From contig CM060963.1 in the NCBI GenBank assembly GCA_030765045.1, positions 73,958,617-74,022,616 of the forward strand: a stretch of 64,000 bases of DNA, in the 5' to 3' direction. Shown here piece after piece: positions 35,146 to 46,591 of this stretch (position 1 is the stretch's first letter; the number at the start of each line of letters is the position of its first letter). Both the position numbers and the translations under genes were made by a program. The notes under the pieces were generated by a model, which saw only the letters and a list, made by a program, of their open reading frames with translations, made no database searches and was not told the DNA's origin. This stretch comes from Tenodera sinensis. Its lineage: Eukaryota; Arthropoda; Insecta; Mantodea; Mantidae.

Positions 35146-35848
35146 ACACTCGCGCGAGGCAGCCTTTGTTTGCTCACTGGCCTGGTATGTAGTGTGAAGT
35201 AGCTTAGCCCTGACCGTCCTTTGTTTTGGGCCGCGCTAGATGGTGGAGGTCCGAATGTAGGATAATGAAACATGGGTTACGTATAAAGAACAAAAAGCAT
35301 GTGATACAGTAAATGTGTGATAAAAGAGATATCACAGAGCCATTAAATAGTATATTGTAATGGATAAAATAAAAAGTAAAGAGGGAATGGTTATAGGTCC
35401 CATAAATGTAAAATAAAATATTGGAGACTAAGTTGGAAAAAGCAATTGCAGGCATTTGGTGTTCCAAAATGATATTGACAAAATTATATTTTTTTCTCAT
35501 TTTATTTTCCTCTAAAGCTTTTACACAACCCCATTCTCTTTGACTGAGTTAACAGTTTGTCTATCGTGATATTACAGCGCACAACTGTTTTCTTCTTGTA
35601 ACTTTGACTTGCTCCTTTCTGTCTTTGTTGATTTTCTCTGTCTCTTAAACAGCTGACTGATGATTCTATCACTCGAAATTTATTAACTTCTTCGCTATCT
35701 TTCGAAGCGACCGTACAAATGCAGCTGACTCACACACATACATACACACACAGACTTAAACGAAAAACTGACTGCGCGACGACTTATGTCTGTAACTACT
35801 ACCTCCCCTTGTCACCTCTCCTCCTTATATAGCGGGAATGACGTAACA

Positions 35849-36087
35849 CGAGGCCACACCGTAGCCGAGTGGTTAGAACATTCCCTTCTCACCTGTGTTC
35901 GACCCCAGGCAACCGTATTTGGGATTTTTGGTGTGGACAAATCGGCGCTGGGGGGTTTCCTCCGGGTTTTCCGATTTCCCCCCGCCATCTCATTTCACCG
36001 GTGCTTAATCTTCATTCCATGTATAATCAGTGATACCGCCTGCGGTGCCGTATGTAGTAAGAACGGGCGTTAAACACTACAAACATG
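35849..36087 (+). mobile_element. SINE-2, full length, inside LTR E
   Basis: A box GTAGCCGAGTGGTTAGAAC, B-box region GTGTTCGACCCC, body TTTCCTCCGGGTTTTCCG, 3' end CGGGCGTTAAACACTACAAA. Flanked by ATGACGTAACA at 35,838-35,848 and 36,088-36,098, an exact 11 bp duplication. Confidence 0.93.
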
Positions 36088-36154
36088 ATGACGTAACATG
36101 GACCTTTCTCGAACTTCTACAAATACGCCAGCTGTCGGACACTTCTCGAATAAT

Positions 36155-36414
36155 GTAAGATTTAAAGCTTTCACGGCGCACGTTATTTATTACAGTTTCA
36201 CGGGCGATCAGCCGTGTGAGGTTTGAAAATATTGAGCTTTCGGCCAGGTTAAGCCGTATGACGGCTAGGTACTGCGGTAAAGACACTCGAGCGGGGGAAA
36301 CATCATCTCATCTCCGCTCGACTCGAACTCCGTCTGGCGTCTGGAGTCTAACGGTCATTTTCATTCTGACGAAGGCCATGGAGTTTAGAATGGCCGAAAG
36401 CTCAATATTTTCAA
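36155..36414 (-). mobile_element. K element: hairpin-headed retroposon, 260 bp
   Basis: Bracketed by ACTTCTCGAATAAT at 36,141-36,154 and 36,415-36,428, an exact 14 bp duplication inside LTR E. On the minus strand it begins with one arm of a perfect 24 bp inverted repeat (36,391-36,414; partner at 36,223-36,246; core GAGCTTTCGGCCA), then the loop, the other arm, and a tail of about 68 nt ending near GCGCCGTGAAAGC. Same architecture and length as 45,324-45,580. No tRNA-like promoter or coding frame seen. Confidence 0.8.
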
Positions 36415-36549
36415 ACTTCTCGAATAATCTGAAACTCTCTTTCGTTCTGCCGCTCTGATTGTTACGTGTTCACAACAGCCACGTGAAGTAGTCTGACCTT
36501 GAGCGCCTTTGTTGCACGCACCGCCAGTGCCGTTGGTCGGCGTTACAAT

Positions 36550-37735
36550 ATATAAATTCAACAATATGCAAGAGGAGTTATTGGAAGACCGATGAGATGA
36601 TGGAAAGAGACGTAAGGTCGAAACAGCTTATATCTTTAAAATAAAGGAGAGACGACGATGATAATGATAATTTACCTTTCACTCGTATATTATATGCCAA
36701 CTCCGTGTGCGCACGTGTTATAGAATGCCATCCTCCGATGCATCTCTCTCTTTTACACTCGTTGTTACTATTGTAGAAATATTCTAGAATATTCGATGCT
36801 ATCAGAATTCCTACAAAAAGTATGATAATATGGATATGCACGCTATTGGGAGCGCCGGAATCTTCCATTAGAAAATCTGGAGTACTGACCACTTTTACAC
36901 AAAACATAGCTGCGGAAAATATGGGTCAAAGTCATTAGTTAATAAAAACTCTTGAGGTATCAGACTCGTGTTGGACTTTTTCTTCCTTCTCCAAGTTTAT
37001 TCCTTTATACAGCCATCTTTTTGTGGCATTCAAGATGGATATTTTTACATCGTATCCCATAAACCGATTTCCACCTTCTTGGGCATATAAAATACACCGT
37101 AAAATCAACCTTATAGTCTGATGTCCACTTTACGCTGGTAATACATTGATGCCTTTACGCGGTACAGTGTTTATCGAAATTTGAATATTCTTTTCGTAAA
37201 ACTACGGTTTGGAGCTTATGAGCACAATGCTATTAACGTAACTATTAACCTGACTCCGTAAGCAAATAGAGACTACTGGTATAGCATTTTACTGACCGCT
37301 TGTAATAAAATATTAAATGGAAGTACAGGCTGTTGGCTGTATAAGTGTAGATATTTGTATTCTTAATTGAGGAAAGGGTAATCAACAATGTTACATCAAT
37401 ATTTGCTTAATTCGTAGACGTAATTTTACTTATTTGCTGAGGTGTGAAGCAAAATGGATATTCTATCTCACAGGCATTGTTTGTTTCGCAGCTCATTACA
37501 ACCATGGGAAAAAGACACCAGTAGTAAACCGTTGTGATTGGTTTGTGAGAAAACTGTTAGACGAAGAGAAAAACAAGTAACATACCCTTGTGGATACCTA
37601 TTAAAGTACCATTTATGAAAACATCTGCAGATATACCCGTGACACCCTGTACATTTTTTGACAAAATTGTACTCGATGTACAATTTGAATCACAAACTTT
37701 TTCGCAAAGAATCACTTCCTTTCATTTCAGTCACT
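36550..37735. other. Unassigned DNA
   Basis: No gene or repeat recognised. Confidence 0.5.
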
Positions 37736-37745
37736 TCTTTCTCTA

Positions 37746-37748
<3 letters not shown>

Positions 37749-37816
<68 letters not shown>
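37749..37816. repeat. (CT)n microsatellite, 68 bp
   Basis: Pure CT run, followed by a GC-rich unassigned patch to about 38,000. Confidence 0.95.
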
Positions 37817-37821
<5 letters not shown>

Positions 37822-38186
37822 TTCCAGGTTGTAAGAGTCAGCGGGTTTGCCGGTTGAACGTACTGCGGTGAAGCTTGCGCTCTGGAATTCGGTGTTTGGC
37901 TGGGAGGAGTCACTGGAGTCGGCTGCCAGACATTGGGACTGATTGATCAGCTGGACCTGGCTGGTGGCGTGCTTCCTGTGGCGACCTGGGGCTGAAGAAT
38001 GCCTGCACCTCTTAGAAACCCTTCGTAGTACTTATACCGGTAATACGCTCTAGCCACATGTAGAGCACTTTCATAACATTCTTACTCCCTGGGTCTGACG
38101 TACAATGAGCCATCAGCGGAATCCCCACCGTTACAGACAAGACAAGACTAAAAATGTAAGCTAGTGGTGATACCGAGTTAATGATT

Positions 38187-38232
<46 letters not shown>

Positions 38233-39960
38233 TCTCACAGCTCCAATCCATGCAACAGCATGCTATAGTCGTTCGACCTCGTCGCTATGTATAGTGGCCA
38301 CAAAATTTGAAGGCGGCTGGCGGAGGAGCCGGAAAATACAACATCCAATATAAGGCTGTTGTACAGTTAAGCACTGTGTGAAATTAGGCTGTAAAGTTGG
38401 TGGTATAAATATAATTTGCGCCCATAAAATTTATTTGCGTAGCAGGCAAGAGAATAATCTGATCATGAAGAGCATTTTATTTTAAAGCTTCCAGTCTAAA
38501 AACAAGTTTTCCACGTTAACTGGTTGCAGAGATTGAACTGCATTAAACTGCATTAATACGTGGTTCAGCAAAGATACTTTCATGTTCTCAGTCCAAATCC
38601 CTTCGTAACTCTTGTTTACTGTGTTAGTATATGACCCAAAACAGATAACAGAACCACAGGGGCTAAATAAGACTAGAAGTAGCCCGAAGAAATACGATAA
38701 GTAATATTGTTACCCGCAAAATATGATTGTTCCAATCTGTAATACAACTTCTAAGTGTTCTGTGCGTTGATAGAATTTAAAAGTTCAAAGATGTGTTTAG
38801 CAGTTTAATATAGATCTCACTGTGTATGGCTTACACCTCTGTAGCTGTAATAAGTGTTTGATATTAACGCATTTGAAATATTCATTATTACTCAGCACTT
38901 TCATATGCAGCTAAACAATTCCAGTACCCTGCAGCAACTGTTAACTTATTTAAAGTTTTCGGAAACGTCGCTTCTAGGTTTGATTTTTAAATATATTTAT
39001 TTTAAGCTTATTGGCTCCAGACCTGATGTATCACTCTGATCAGCCAATATCATCAATGTTGGATTCACAGACTTCGAAAGTGTTCCATTGGCATTAAGCT
39101 GCCATCGAAACATAAGGATGGCCGTGTGCACACATGATAAAATAAACTTTTTTCTGTGTGTATAGCTTTCAAATCGTGCAGCTTTAAACTATCTTTAGGC
39201 ATCGTGTTTCACTTCTCTCCGTTGGAGCTCTAGGATTTGAAACTCTCCGGTTATAAGAGGTAAACTGTCATTGCTATTGAAATGTGTTAAATTGAATAAT
39301 TCTCTTCATTTTAGTAATTTTTTCCCTTACCCGATACATCTTTAAGTCACGCTCGTTTACTGACGTCGTTCTATGATATTATAAGCTTGCCTCAAATTCA
39401 CTTGTTTGATTCTCGTTGCGTTTCAATCACTAAGATCACCTGGGAACACACCTCACCCGTAGCACGGCTACGACAGAGTAGTTGTCTAACGTTCTGTTTC
39501 ATGGAGAAATTCCCACTCAAAATCGTCTAAAGCACTTTTGACATGTTCGATTCACTACTGTACCTTCCCCGTAGACTATAAATTTTCTGCCGGCATTGTG
39601 AAGTGGTTTTACTGTCAGAAATTATCCTTTTTCCCTTCCGTGGCTTGTGAACACAATTCATGCTGTCCCATCCAACGTCAGTAAGAAACACACACTGGCG
39701 TATCCAACAGCGAGTCTGGTTGTTGAATTCAAAAGTCGTAGGGGCGGTTAGGCAACTATGATAACTTGAGTATACAGGGTTTTACTTGAGGGGTTTCAGG
39801 CTTTATAGATGGAACTTGCGAGCAAAACAATGAACTTATGAGTACGCCGAGTTGACTGGCCGTAATATCAGAAAATCCATTGAATCCATTAATTAGTGCA
39901 TGGTCGTGACAAAAATGCGTTAGTTGCCAAGCATATTTGATTTTTCTTTTAATTTTATAA
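37817..39960. other. Unassigned; GC-rich patch then AT-rich DNA
   Basis: 37,817-38,000 is GC-rich with no known repeat. A 39 bp poly(T) lies at 38,189-38,227. Nothing else recognised. Confidence 0.45.
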
Positions 39961-39964
39961 GGAA

Positions 39965-40405
39965 AGGTAATAGTACAAGTGTCTTCTTTTCATTATTTGG
40001 GCTGCAATATTGCATACTTGAAACAAAAAGACGTAGAATTTAAAATTAATTTTCAGAGTATGTGTGGAACAGTATAACGAACACTAAATAATAAAACATT
40101 GCAAAAGAGAATACTATAAACTTATGGATGTGAAATTTGGTCTTTGAATAAGAAATAAAAAATAAAAATAGAATCTAGGGAAATGAAGTTTTTAATAAAT
40201 ATAACCGGTATTAACCTAGTGGACCATCAATGAAATGAAAAAATGCGGAATAACCTAAAAGTATTTAAACTAAGTGATAGAATACATGGAAATAAATAAA
40301 AATGACACTCTCACATTACCAGAATGGAAGAAAATAGACCTAAGATTACGCTTAAACTACCTACCAAGGGGCCAAAGGAATGTAGGAAAACCAATTACTA
40401 CAGTA
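39965..40405 (+). pseudogene. LINE reverse transcriptase C-terminal fragment
   Basis: Read across frames: GKVIVQVSSFHYLGCNIAYL, KQKDVEFKINFQR, VCGTV, RTLNNKTLQKRIL, YGCEIWSLNKK, EMKFLINITGINLVDHQ, NEKMRNNLKVFKLSDRI, HSHITRMEENR, LPTKGPKECRK. This is the usual order at the end of LINE ORF2 reverse transcriptases (xQVxxFxYLGC ... YGSExWxxxKK ... EMKFLR ... DRIxxNRxxWxxHxxRM ... GRRxxGRP). Frameshifts and stops are many; some codons between the RTLNNK and YGCEIW blocks are deleted. Confidence 0.88.
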
Positions 40406-40554
40406 CAGCTTGTCTAAAACTCCTGACACGCCACATGCGCAAATGAGGAGAAATGCGGAGAAGTGGTGACAGTGGTGGGGGAGCAAGTGACTAGACGGTT
40501 ATCACAACTTGGAGGCAGTCACATATTCAACGTATGAATTTGAAAACTCGCCCG

Positions 40555-40570
40555 CCCCCCCCCCCCCCCC
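40555..40570. repeat. Poly(C) run
   Basis: Sixteen C in a row. Confidence 0.9.
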
Positions 40571-40679
40571 GAACTATTTCAATTTATCCGAAATATAGAT
40601 ACTCGACAATAATTAATTAGGAATGTGGTACTAATGCAATCCTGAAGCGAGTTTATTCGAAAATTGAGTCTGCAATTGT

Positions 40680-41450
40680 ACCGGGCCAAGCGAGGACCGG
40701 CGCACCCTCCACCAGTCACACGTTAACGACCGGCAAATCCTGAGTACGGAACAGCAACTATTCCACTAACTTACATTGGGCTTACCTGCATCACAACAGA
40801 TGTTGAACTTGATGACCTTCAACGCGAATATATTCCCCATATCTTCGAAGACAATTCTGGTTTACCGAAAATTCCCATATTCTTCATGAAGTTCTTTACC
40901 ATTCTGCAGACTTTGGAGTTCAGTGCGCAGTGAGTGCGCGTGCAATTATCGATCCCATGTTTTACAACACAACAGTTGATTCACACGTTTATGTAAATTC
41001 TATTTTAAATAACAAGGAACGAAATACTGCGTGGCTGGTTTCAACAGATTTCAGCTACAGCAGACATTGTTGCAAATTCTAAACATGAATTTGTGTGTAC
41101 AGTGAGAGAATAATTAGTCGAGGATTGAGGCCAAGTCTTGCTCCTGATCTATCTCCATATGATTTATACTTATTCCTTCATGTTCTCCATAAAGTGTAGG
41201 CATCAAATTCGCACACGTTACAAGAATCGAAGGGCAATATCACGAAAGGCAAACAGTCAACGTGAACTTTTACCAGTAAACCAGAATTTTGTTCTGAGAT
41301 ATAGGGAATGTGTTCACGTTGAAAGTCATCAATTTCGACATCTGTTGTGATGTAATAAAGCCTAAGCTGAGTAAGTTAGTGCAGTAGCCAGTTTTCCGTA
41401 TCCATGACTGACTGGTCATTTACGTGTCGCCGGTCCTCGCTCGGCCCGGT
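40680..41450 (+). mobile_element. IS630-type DNA transposon with GC-rich TIRs (family J)
   Basis: TIRs: ACCGGGCCAAGCGAGGACCG at 40,680 and its complement at 41,428-41,450 (23 bp, one mismatch), with weaker similarity further in (CACGTTAACGACCGG against ACACGTAAATGACCAG). Inside is a decayed DDE transposase with its catalytic region and its C-terminal stop in the expected place. Element length about 771 bp, so it is internally deleted. Confidence 0.75.
40860..41350 (+). pseudogene. DDE transposase relic of family J
   Basis: Order of recognised blocks: VQCAVSARAIIDPMFY (like the VWCAISxxxIIGPxFF strand), NTTVDSHVYVNSILN, SRGLRPSLAPDLSPYDLYLF (like the SRGLWPPRSPDLxPCDFYLW catalytic region), YRECVHVESHQFRHLL then TGA at 41,348-41,350 (like the RxxxCIxxxGxHFEHLL end). 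Stops and frameshifts occur between them. In the family it acts on TIR ends in the nucleus; this copy cannot be active. Confidence 0.82.
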
Positions 41451-41550
41451 GCAGCCACGGGGCGCTCCGGCCCTCTATAAAGGCACTGAGATGGACTGAC
41501 CAAATTGCCCCTGAAGTCGGAACAGGCCAAATGGCCTAAACCTTCTAACT

Positions 41551-41618
41551 GAAGAAGAAGAAGAAGAAGAAGAAGAAGAAGAAGAAGAAGAAGAAGAAGA
41601 AGAAGAAGAAGAAGAAGG
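41551..41618. repeat. (GAA)n microsatellite
   Basis: About 22 GAA units. It directly follows GGCCTAAACCTTCTAACT, so it may be the simple-repeat tail of a non-LTR element lying at about 41,451-41,550. Confidence 0.9.
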
Positions 41619-42840
41619 AATTCTTGGCGTTATTCATGATTTGCTGCATCTTCTTCCATATGTGATAGTCAGTTTGAAATTTGAGGCTACAAAATCGAAA
41701 ACCGGAGAAGGTTTTGAAGCTAGAAAATGAATGGCTGCCTTGTAACGTTTGAGGGAGACAGTCAGCAGCACACAACCTTTGAATTTATAAATCAGATATT
41801 TCGTGCGCAAGAGCGGATTTGAAAACATTAGGACTGTCAACTGGTAGCTAATTTGCTCCAATACGAAGAGACTCTTGAACGAGATACGTCATTCCCAGAT
41901 TCAGGCGGTTTTTTTGAGGCTGTGTTCGGCGAGCAAGCAGCTTGTTTTGGAAGCGGTAGCAGTTGGAGCGTTAAGACTCGTATATACAGCTGTCGGTCAG
42001 CGGGTGCAGCAATCGGTTTTCTCACCATGCGGTTTGAAAGGGGCCCGGGGTGGGGGGGGGGGGGTCATTGAAAATCTGGGGCGGGCGGAGGGCGGTGGCT
42101 CTTGAACAAATCGATCACCACCAACAACGCTTGCTGAGGGTGCATGCCTGGTCACCGCACGGCCACTTTGTGCCTGCCGACCCTCGCTTTTGTTCCTTTA
42201 ATTTAGAGCTCTTGATATGCACTTCACGCCAAAGGCCCTGGGGTCCCCTCATTAAATTCAGCTAGAGCGTTTGTTTCACAAAGAATGGCTTATGATAACG
42301 CACACTGTCCACAATAAAAATGAAATGATTATTTCAATCACTGGTAAGGACAGACAAACTCTATGTCCCATCATCGTGAGCGAATGTATGTGTGCCATAA
42401 ACACTATACATTCAGAGCGTAGCACAGAAAGCGCTGATGCTTTATTTTTGTGCAGTTATTTCCCCGTTCCACCTGACTAATAATGCAAACATTTATTTTT
42501 CTGTTTCATTTATTTATCCTTTAACAGAAATCTAGAGCTGAATGTTTACTTTTAACTTCTCTAATATTTGCTTGGTAGAAGTAGCATTATACATATTTCC
42601 TCCAAAAATTTAGATTGTATCGAAATACATGTTTTATGGCCCCTTGAGTTTTGAAAAGGTATTCCCAAAGAAAAGGGATGACAAACGGTATAAGGAACAT
42701 TTACCCAAAAGCCATTTACATAGAAATATTTTCACAATTTGTCGAAAAATACTTCAGCGTTTTTCTCCAAATATCATGTCTTAGGCACGAAAATGAAAAT
42801 TAATGTTACATATGAGCTGGTGCTTCCCTGGAGAGAACAT
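41619..42840. other. Unassigned; G run at 42,051-42,063
   Basis: The GC-rich patch 41,880-42,250 has two overlapping frames and a G homopolymer, with no recognisable domain. Confidence 0.45.
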
Positions 42841-42847
42841 ACTCTAA

Positions 42848-42925
42848 ATGCTCACGGGCTTTCAGGCCGGTAAATAGATTTAATATGTACGTTTTGGAAT
42901 CGTGAAACTCTCACATCTTCAGGAG
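42848..42925 (-). mobile_element. K element, 5'-truncated tail
   Basis: Complement reads CTGAAGATGTGAGAGTTTCA ... CCGGCCTGAAAGCCCGTGAG, matching the tail-side structure of the K copies at 45.3 and 50.9 kb. No hairpin head. Confidence 0.55.
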
Positions 42926-43074
42926 ACAATAGACAATACACTTCATACACACAGCACATTCCCTCCGAACCACAATACTTGTAAACTTTATCTGTTATAT
43001 CAGTTTGATAAATGTATTGAAGGAAATTATAAATTAACAGGATATACTGCAACTTCTGATATTGCCAACATCTT

Positions 43075-43792
43075 AAAAAATCTATGTTGTACTAACACGA
43101 CTTTTTCTGCTGTTCTTCTTACAAAAATTTATTCCTCTATTTTCTTCACGTTAGTTGAGATAAAAATTTGCTGATTTGCTTGTAGGTGTAAGGGGAATAT
43201 GGGAGCATAGGAGTCCTTAAGCGGTTTTATAGCTTTAAAATTCCCTTCTCTTTGAAACGCCAAGATATAAAACAGGGAATAACGAGAAGATTAAGTATCC
43301 CAAAACTCGCACAAATAATAAGGAATATATCGGAAATGATTCACTTCACAAAAAGTACACTTGGACATAAGTTGTGTGTTTTAACGAGATCTGCATTTGA
43401 TTTACCAGTTGTGCAAAAATCATCAGGAGTTAACAGGACAACATGCCTGAAAATTCAAAATACAGATTTAATTTTCCTTAAAAATATCAAAGTGACATTT
43501 CTAAACATTTTCATGTAAAGGGTAGTTAGCATGGAGTAATTTTCCTCAAAATCTTTGTATCACAACCTTGAAAGATATTCAAACTAAGCACCAACTTTGG
43601 TTTTTAACATGCATGCAGGCACGCATGCGCGCAGGCACACAGACACGCACACACAGACCTTCTTCTAAAAATGTGTTTCTTTTAATTCAAGAGACCTCAA
43701 AACATAGTATTTCCGGTGAAATCTCATCAAATTTTTGGGCGGAATACCATGCTTATTCTACTTATTATGTGTAGTAGGAAAGTAAAAATTGA
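43075..43792 (+). repeat. Family A, near full length
   Basis: 5' half with GTAAGGGGAATATGGGAGCA and AATAATAAGGAATATATCGG. 3' half with TTGGTTTTTAACATGCATGC, a CA/GC-rich microsatellite at 43,613-43,655, TTCTAAAAATGTG, TTTCCGGTGAAATCTCATC and the terminal TAGTAGGAAAGTAAAAATTG. Confidence 0.82.
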
Positions 43793-43799
43793 GCATGAA

Positions 43800-45000
43800 T
43801 GTAAGAATCTTGTAGGCCCTGTTAATGGACGTTCATGTACAATTATGCCTGAGGTTGGTAATTACAATGCAGCATTTAAATAACATTTCATAAGCTATAG
43901 CATCTTTTAATTCGTGAAATAGACTTCACAAATGCAACTCATGATAGTCAGATGATCTAGATAAACTGGCAATCACTCGTGTCATTACTTATGATAACTG
44001 AAAACATTGGTGTCACTGAAGGGAAACAGGGCAGTTACTGTTTCCCGTCCATAGTTACCCTTCGCTGGTGTCGTAATAGATACGAAGGGAGGGAAGAATA
44101 CTGGGAGGATTCCGGTTGGAACTTGTAATGGAACATGCGGACAGTCTTGTTTTGTGAAACTAAGCATGATGCGTACCAGTGCCAATCACCTTTACCTTCC
44201 ACGGCCACTCCACTAACCAAACTGAATGGGGGGAGGGAGAGGAGACTGGCCCGTGGTGTCATTTTCTGGCACGTCTTCTTTAGAAGACGATAACATATAA
44301 AAGTTACTGTTAATAATGACCACATGTTCTTAAAAATTCAGCTAAATATGCATCAGCAATTAAATAATTACAGAATAATTGAAAGGAGGCTATTGCTAAA
44401 GTAGCATATACTAAGGACATACCTTCACACAGCCCAACACCGTTAGCAGTGATTCTCAACAAGCGGTTGTAGGCAATTGACTCACCTGGAAGAGCAAAAT
44501 ATTAACATTAATGCCGCTATATTTGTAGATTGAAGATAGGTGTAATACTTATTGTTTATGCATGTTCATGTAGTCAGAGGTGATAGGAACTACAAACATT
44601 TTCAGAACTTCAGAATAATATGATGAACCACTATTGACTCCGACGTAGTTCGCTCTTGCTCTTAATTGTTATTCAGTCCCCGCTTCTCAGAGATTACAAG
44701 AAATGAGTAGGTATATGTGGAAGACCCTCCGTAACGCGCACGGTGTAGCAACGTCCTACATCGGAACTTAAACTTGTGGCGCTCTCTGTTGATCAAACAA
44801 CGGAGTTGAACTCCCACGGAGATTACCGGTACTAGGGTAGGGGTTGAAGTGCTATTTGCGTTTGAACTGTTCATTTTGAGTGTTGTATCGTAGCAGACTG
44901 TATATCAGCCTGCCTCAACAATTTGTTGAAAGTTTTGCTATGTTAAATTCTAGAAACTACTTTTGAATTTGAAGGTATTTTATGCATCTTACCAAAAATC
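43800..45000. other. Unassigned DNA
   Basis: No gene, repeat family or domain recognised. Confidence 0.5.
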
Positions 45001-45312
45001 TGATGTATTGCATTCACATAGCTTTCTCTGCTCTTGTACTAACTATTCTTACAAACTCCTACTCCTCTGTTTTCTTCATGTTAATCGGGATAAACATTTC
45101 AGAATTATCTTTTTGTTGATTTGCTTATAGATGCAAGGGGAATGTGGGAATACGAAAGCTTTGAGAGACTTAAAAGCTTTAAAATTCCATTTTCTTTGCA
45201 CGGCTAAGGGATGAAAGAGCGAATGACGACCTTCCATTTGAGAAAAGTAAGTACTGCAAAATACATACAAATAACAAGAAATATCTCCGAAATGGTTCAC
45301 TCCACAAAAAAC

Positions 45313-45323
45313 TATTTGGACAT
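45313..45323. repeat. Target-site duplication (K in family A)
   Basis: TATTTGGACAT, repeated at 45,581-45,591; family A sequence reads through once one copy is removed. Confidence 0.92.
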
Positions 45324-45580
45324 GTGTTAAGTAGGTTTTCCGGGCTTTTGGGCCGTGGTCGAGTTGGATTGCCTTCCTCCAACGTTTCGCTGAAAACTGC
45401 GTCCAGCATCTTCAGGGTCAACCTCTGTTATTTTGGCCTAATTTAGCGGCTGCACATAAACTAAAGTTCACGTTTCAGCGAAACGTCGGAGGAAGGCAAT
45501 CCAACTCGACCACGGCCCAAAAGTTCGGAAAATCTACTTAACATAGTTGATAATGCCGGCCGTGAAAGCCTCAGCACTTA
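45324..45580 (+). mobile_element. K element: hairpin-headed retroposon, 257 bp
   Basis: Inverted arms of 71 nt at 45,325-45,395 and 45,473-45,543 (about 4 mismatches; core GAGTTGGATTGCCTTCCTCC), a 77 nt loop, then a 37 nt tail TAGTTGATAATGCCGGCCGT GAAAGCC. The 11 bp duplication points to target-primed insertion, not cut-and-paste. No pol III boxes of tRNA type and no coding frame. The loop holds CAGCATCTTCAGGGTCAACC and the arm holds CAACGTTTCGCTGAAA, a motif pair widespread in animal repeats. Confidence 0.85.
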
Positions 45581-45999
45581 TATTTGGACATAAGTTGTGT
45601 GTTTTAACCATATCTACATTCTTTGTAGGGTAAGATCTGGTCTATCTTCTGCGGTTTACTACTTATACAAAAGTAAACAGGACTACATGGACTATAGCCA
45701 TAAAATTAAAAATATACATTTCATTTGCCACAAAATATGAAAACGTATGAATTTTAATCAAAATTGTTAATGCTATTTTTGAAAATATCAAAATGTTTTT
45801 AAAATGTTGCATCTAAAGGGTGGTTTAGGTAAACGAATTTTCTTCACAATCATAGTGTTGCATCCCTAAAAGATAGACTGAAATACCAAATTTGGTTTTT
45901 AACCGACCCTCCGTTTTTGAGTTGTGCTGTCCACAGACAGCCAGATAGAGAGATAGACACACAAACAAACATACACCCGCGGAACTTTTTCTAAAAATG

Positions 46000-46031
<32 letters not shown>

Positions 46032-46143
46032 GATTCAGGGGTTCTCAAAACACATTTGCGGTGAAATCTCGACTTCGAATTTTTGGGTGGAATACAATAC
46101 TTCCTCCACTTACCAGTAGAGAAAGTAAAATGACAAGGTCCGA

Positions 46144-46144
46144 T

Positions 46145-46176
<32 letters not shown>

Positions 46177-46196
46177 GTATGTGGTGTGTATGTGGT

Positions 46197-46253
<57 letters not shown>

Positions 46254-46258
46254 TGTGT
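46144..46258. repeat. (GT)n microsatellite, about 115 bp
   Basis: GT run with a few TA/TT breaks, lying between two family A copies in opposite orientation. Confidence 0.95.
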
Positions 46259-46279
46259 GATATTTAAGTTCAATATCAT

Positions 46280-46552
46280 TTAAGAACTTGACAGGAAAAT
46301 GTTTACTTTCAAAAAAAAATTCTCCCACGCCAAAACAAAGCCCTTACATGGAAAAAGGTTTGGTTTCTTTTTCATGTTCTCAAAAATGACAAACCATTTT
46401 GATTAAAATAACACTTGCTCAAGGCTTTATCGTGAAAAATAAGACACACATCTTTAATTTTATGTGGATAACGTCTGAAGTCCTCTTCACTCTCTATTAC
46501 GTTTCCCCAACTATAAGACTATTGCATAAAAATGTAGATCTCCTTAAACTAC

Positions 46553-46591
<39 letters not shown>

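Larger units (their letters stand above)
34598..35235 (-). mobile_element. LTR family E, interrupted by SINE-2
   Basis: Starts TGTGACAAATGATAAAATGC. Shared blocks are ACAACCCACAATTGTTCTC, GGACCTTTCGCGAAATTC, ATGACGTAGCCAGATCATTC, and beyond the SINE CGCGAGGCAGCCTTTGTTTG and TAGTGTGAAGTAGCTTAG. No primer site adjoins the 34,598 end, so a solo or truncated LTR is likely. Confidence 0.7.
35473..36547 (-). mobile_element. LTR family E with two nested insertions
   Basis: The left part (about 35,473-35,848) has GAGTTAACAGTTTGTCTATC and ACAGCGCACAACTG; the middle is AACATGGACCTTTCTCGAAC; the right part ends GGTCGGCGTTACA at 36,547. A SINE-2 (35,849-36,087) and a K element (36,155-36,414) split it, each with its own target duplication. 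Removing both restores a continuous LTR comparable with 62,604-63,667. Confidence 0.75.
45005..46129 (+). repeat. Family A, full length, carrying a K insertion
   Basis: The most complete copy in the window. 5' side CTCTTGTACTAACTATTCTT, GGGGAATGTGGGAATACG, AATAACAAGAAATATCTCCG; interrupted at 45,324-45,580 by a K element; then TAAGTTGTGTGTTTTAACC, GGTGGTTTAGGTAAACG, TTTTTAACCGACCC, a CAGA/CA-rich site (45,930-45,978), a poly(T) at 46,001-46,030, GGATTCAGGGGTTCTCAAAA and the end TACCAGTAGAGAAAGTAAAA. Without the insertion it is about 860 bp. Confidence 0.87.

Noticed and set aside
41551..41618. Coding poly-Lys/Glu repeat
   Set aside because: A pure (GAA)n microsatellite; the reading frames through it have no flanking coding signal.
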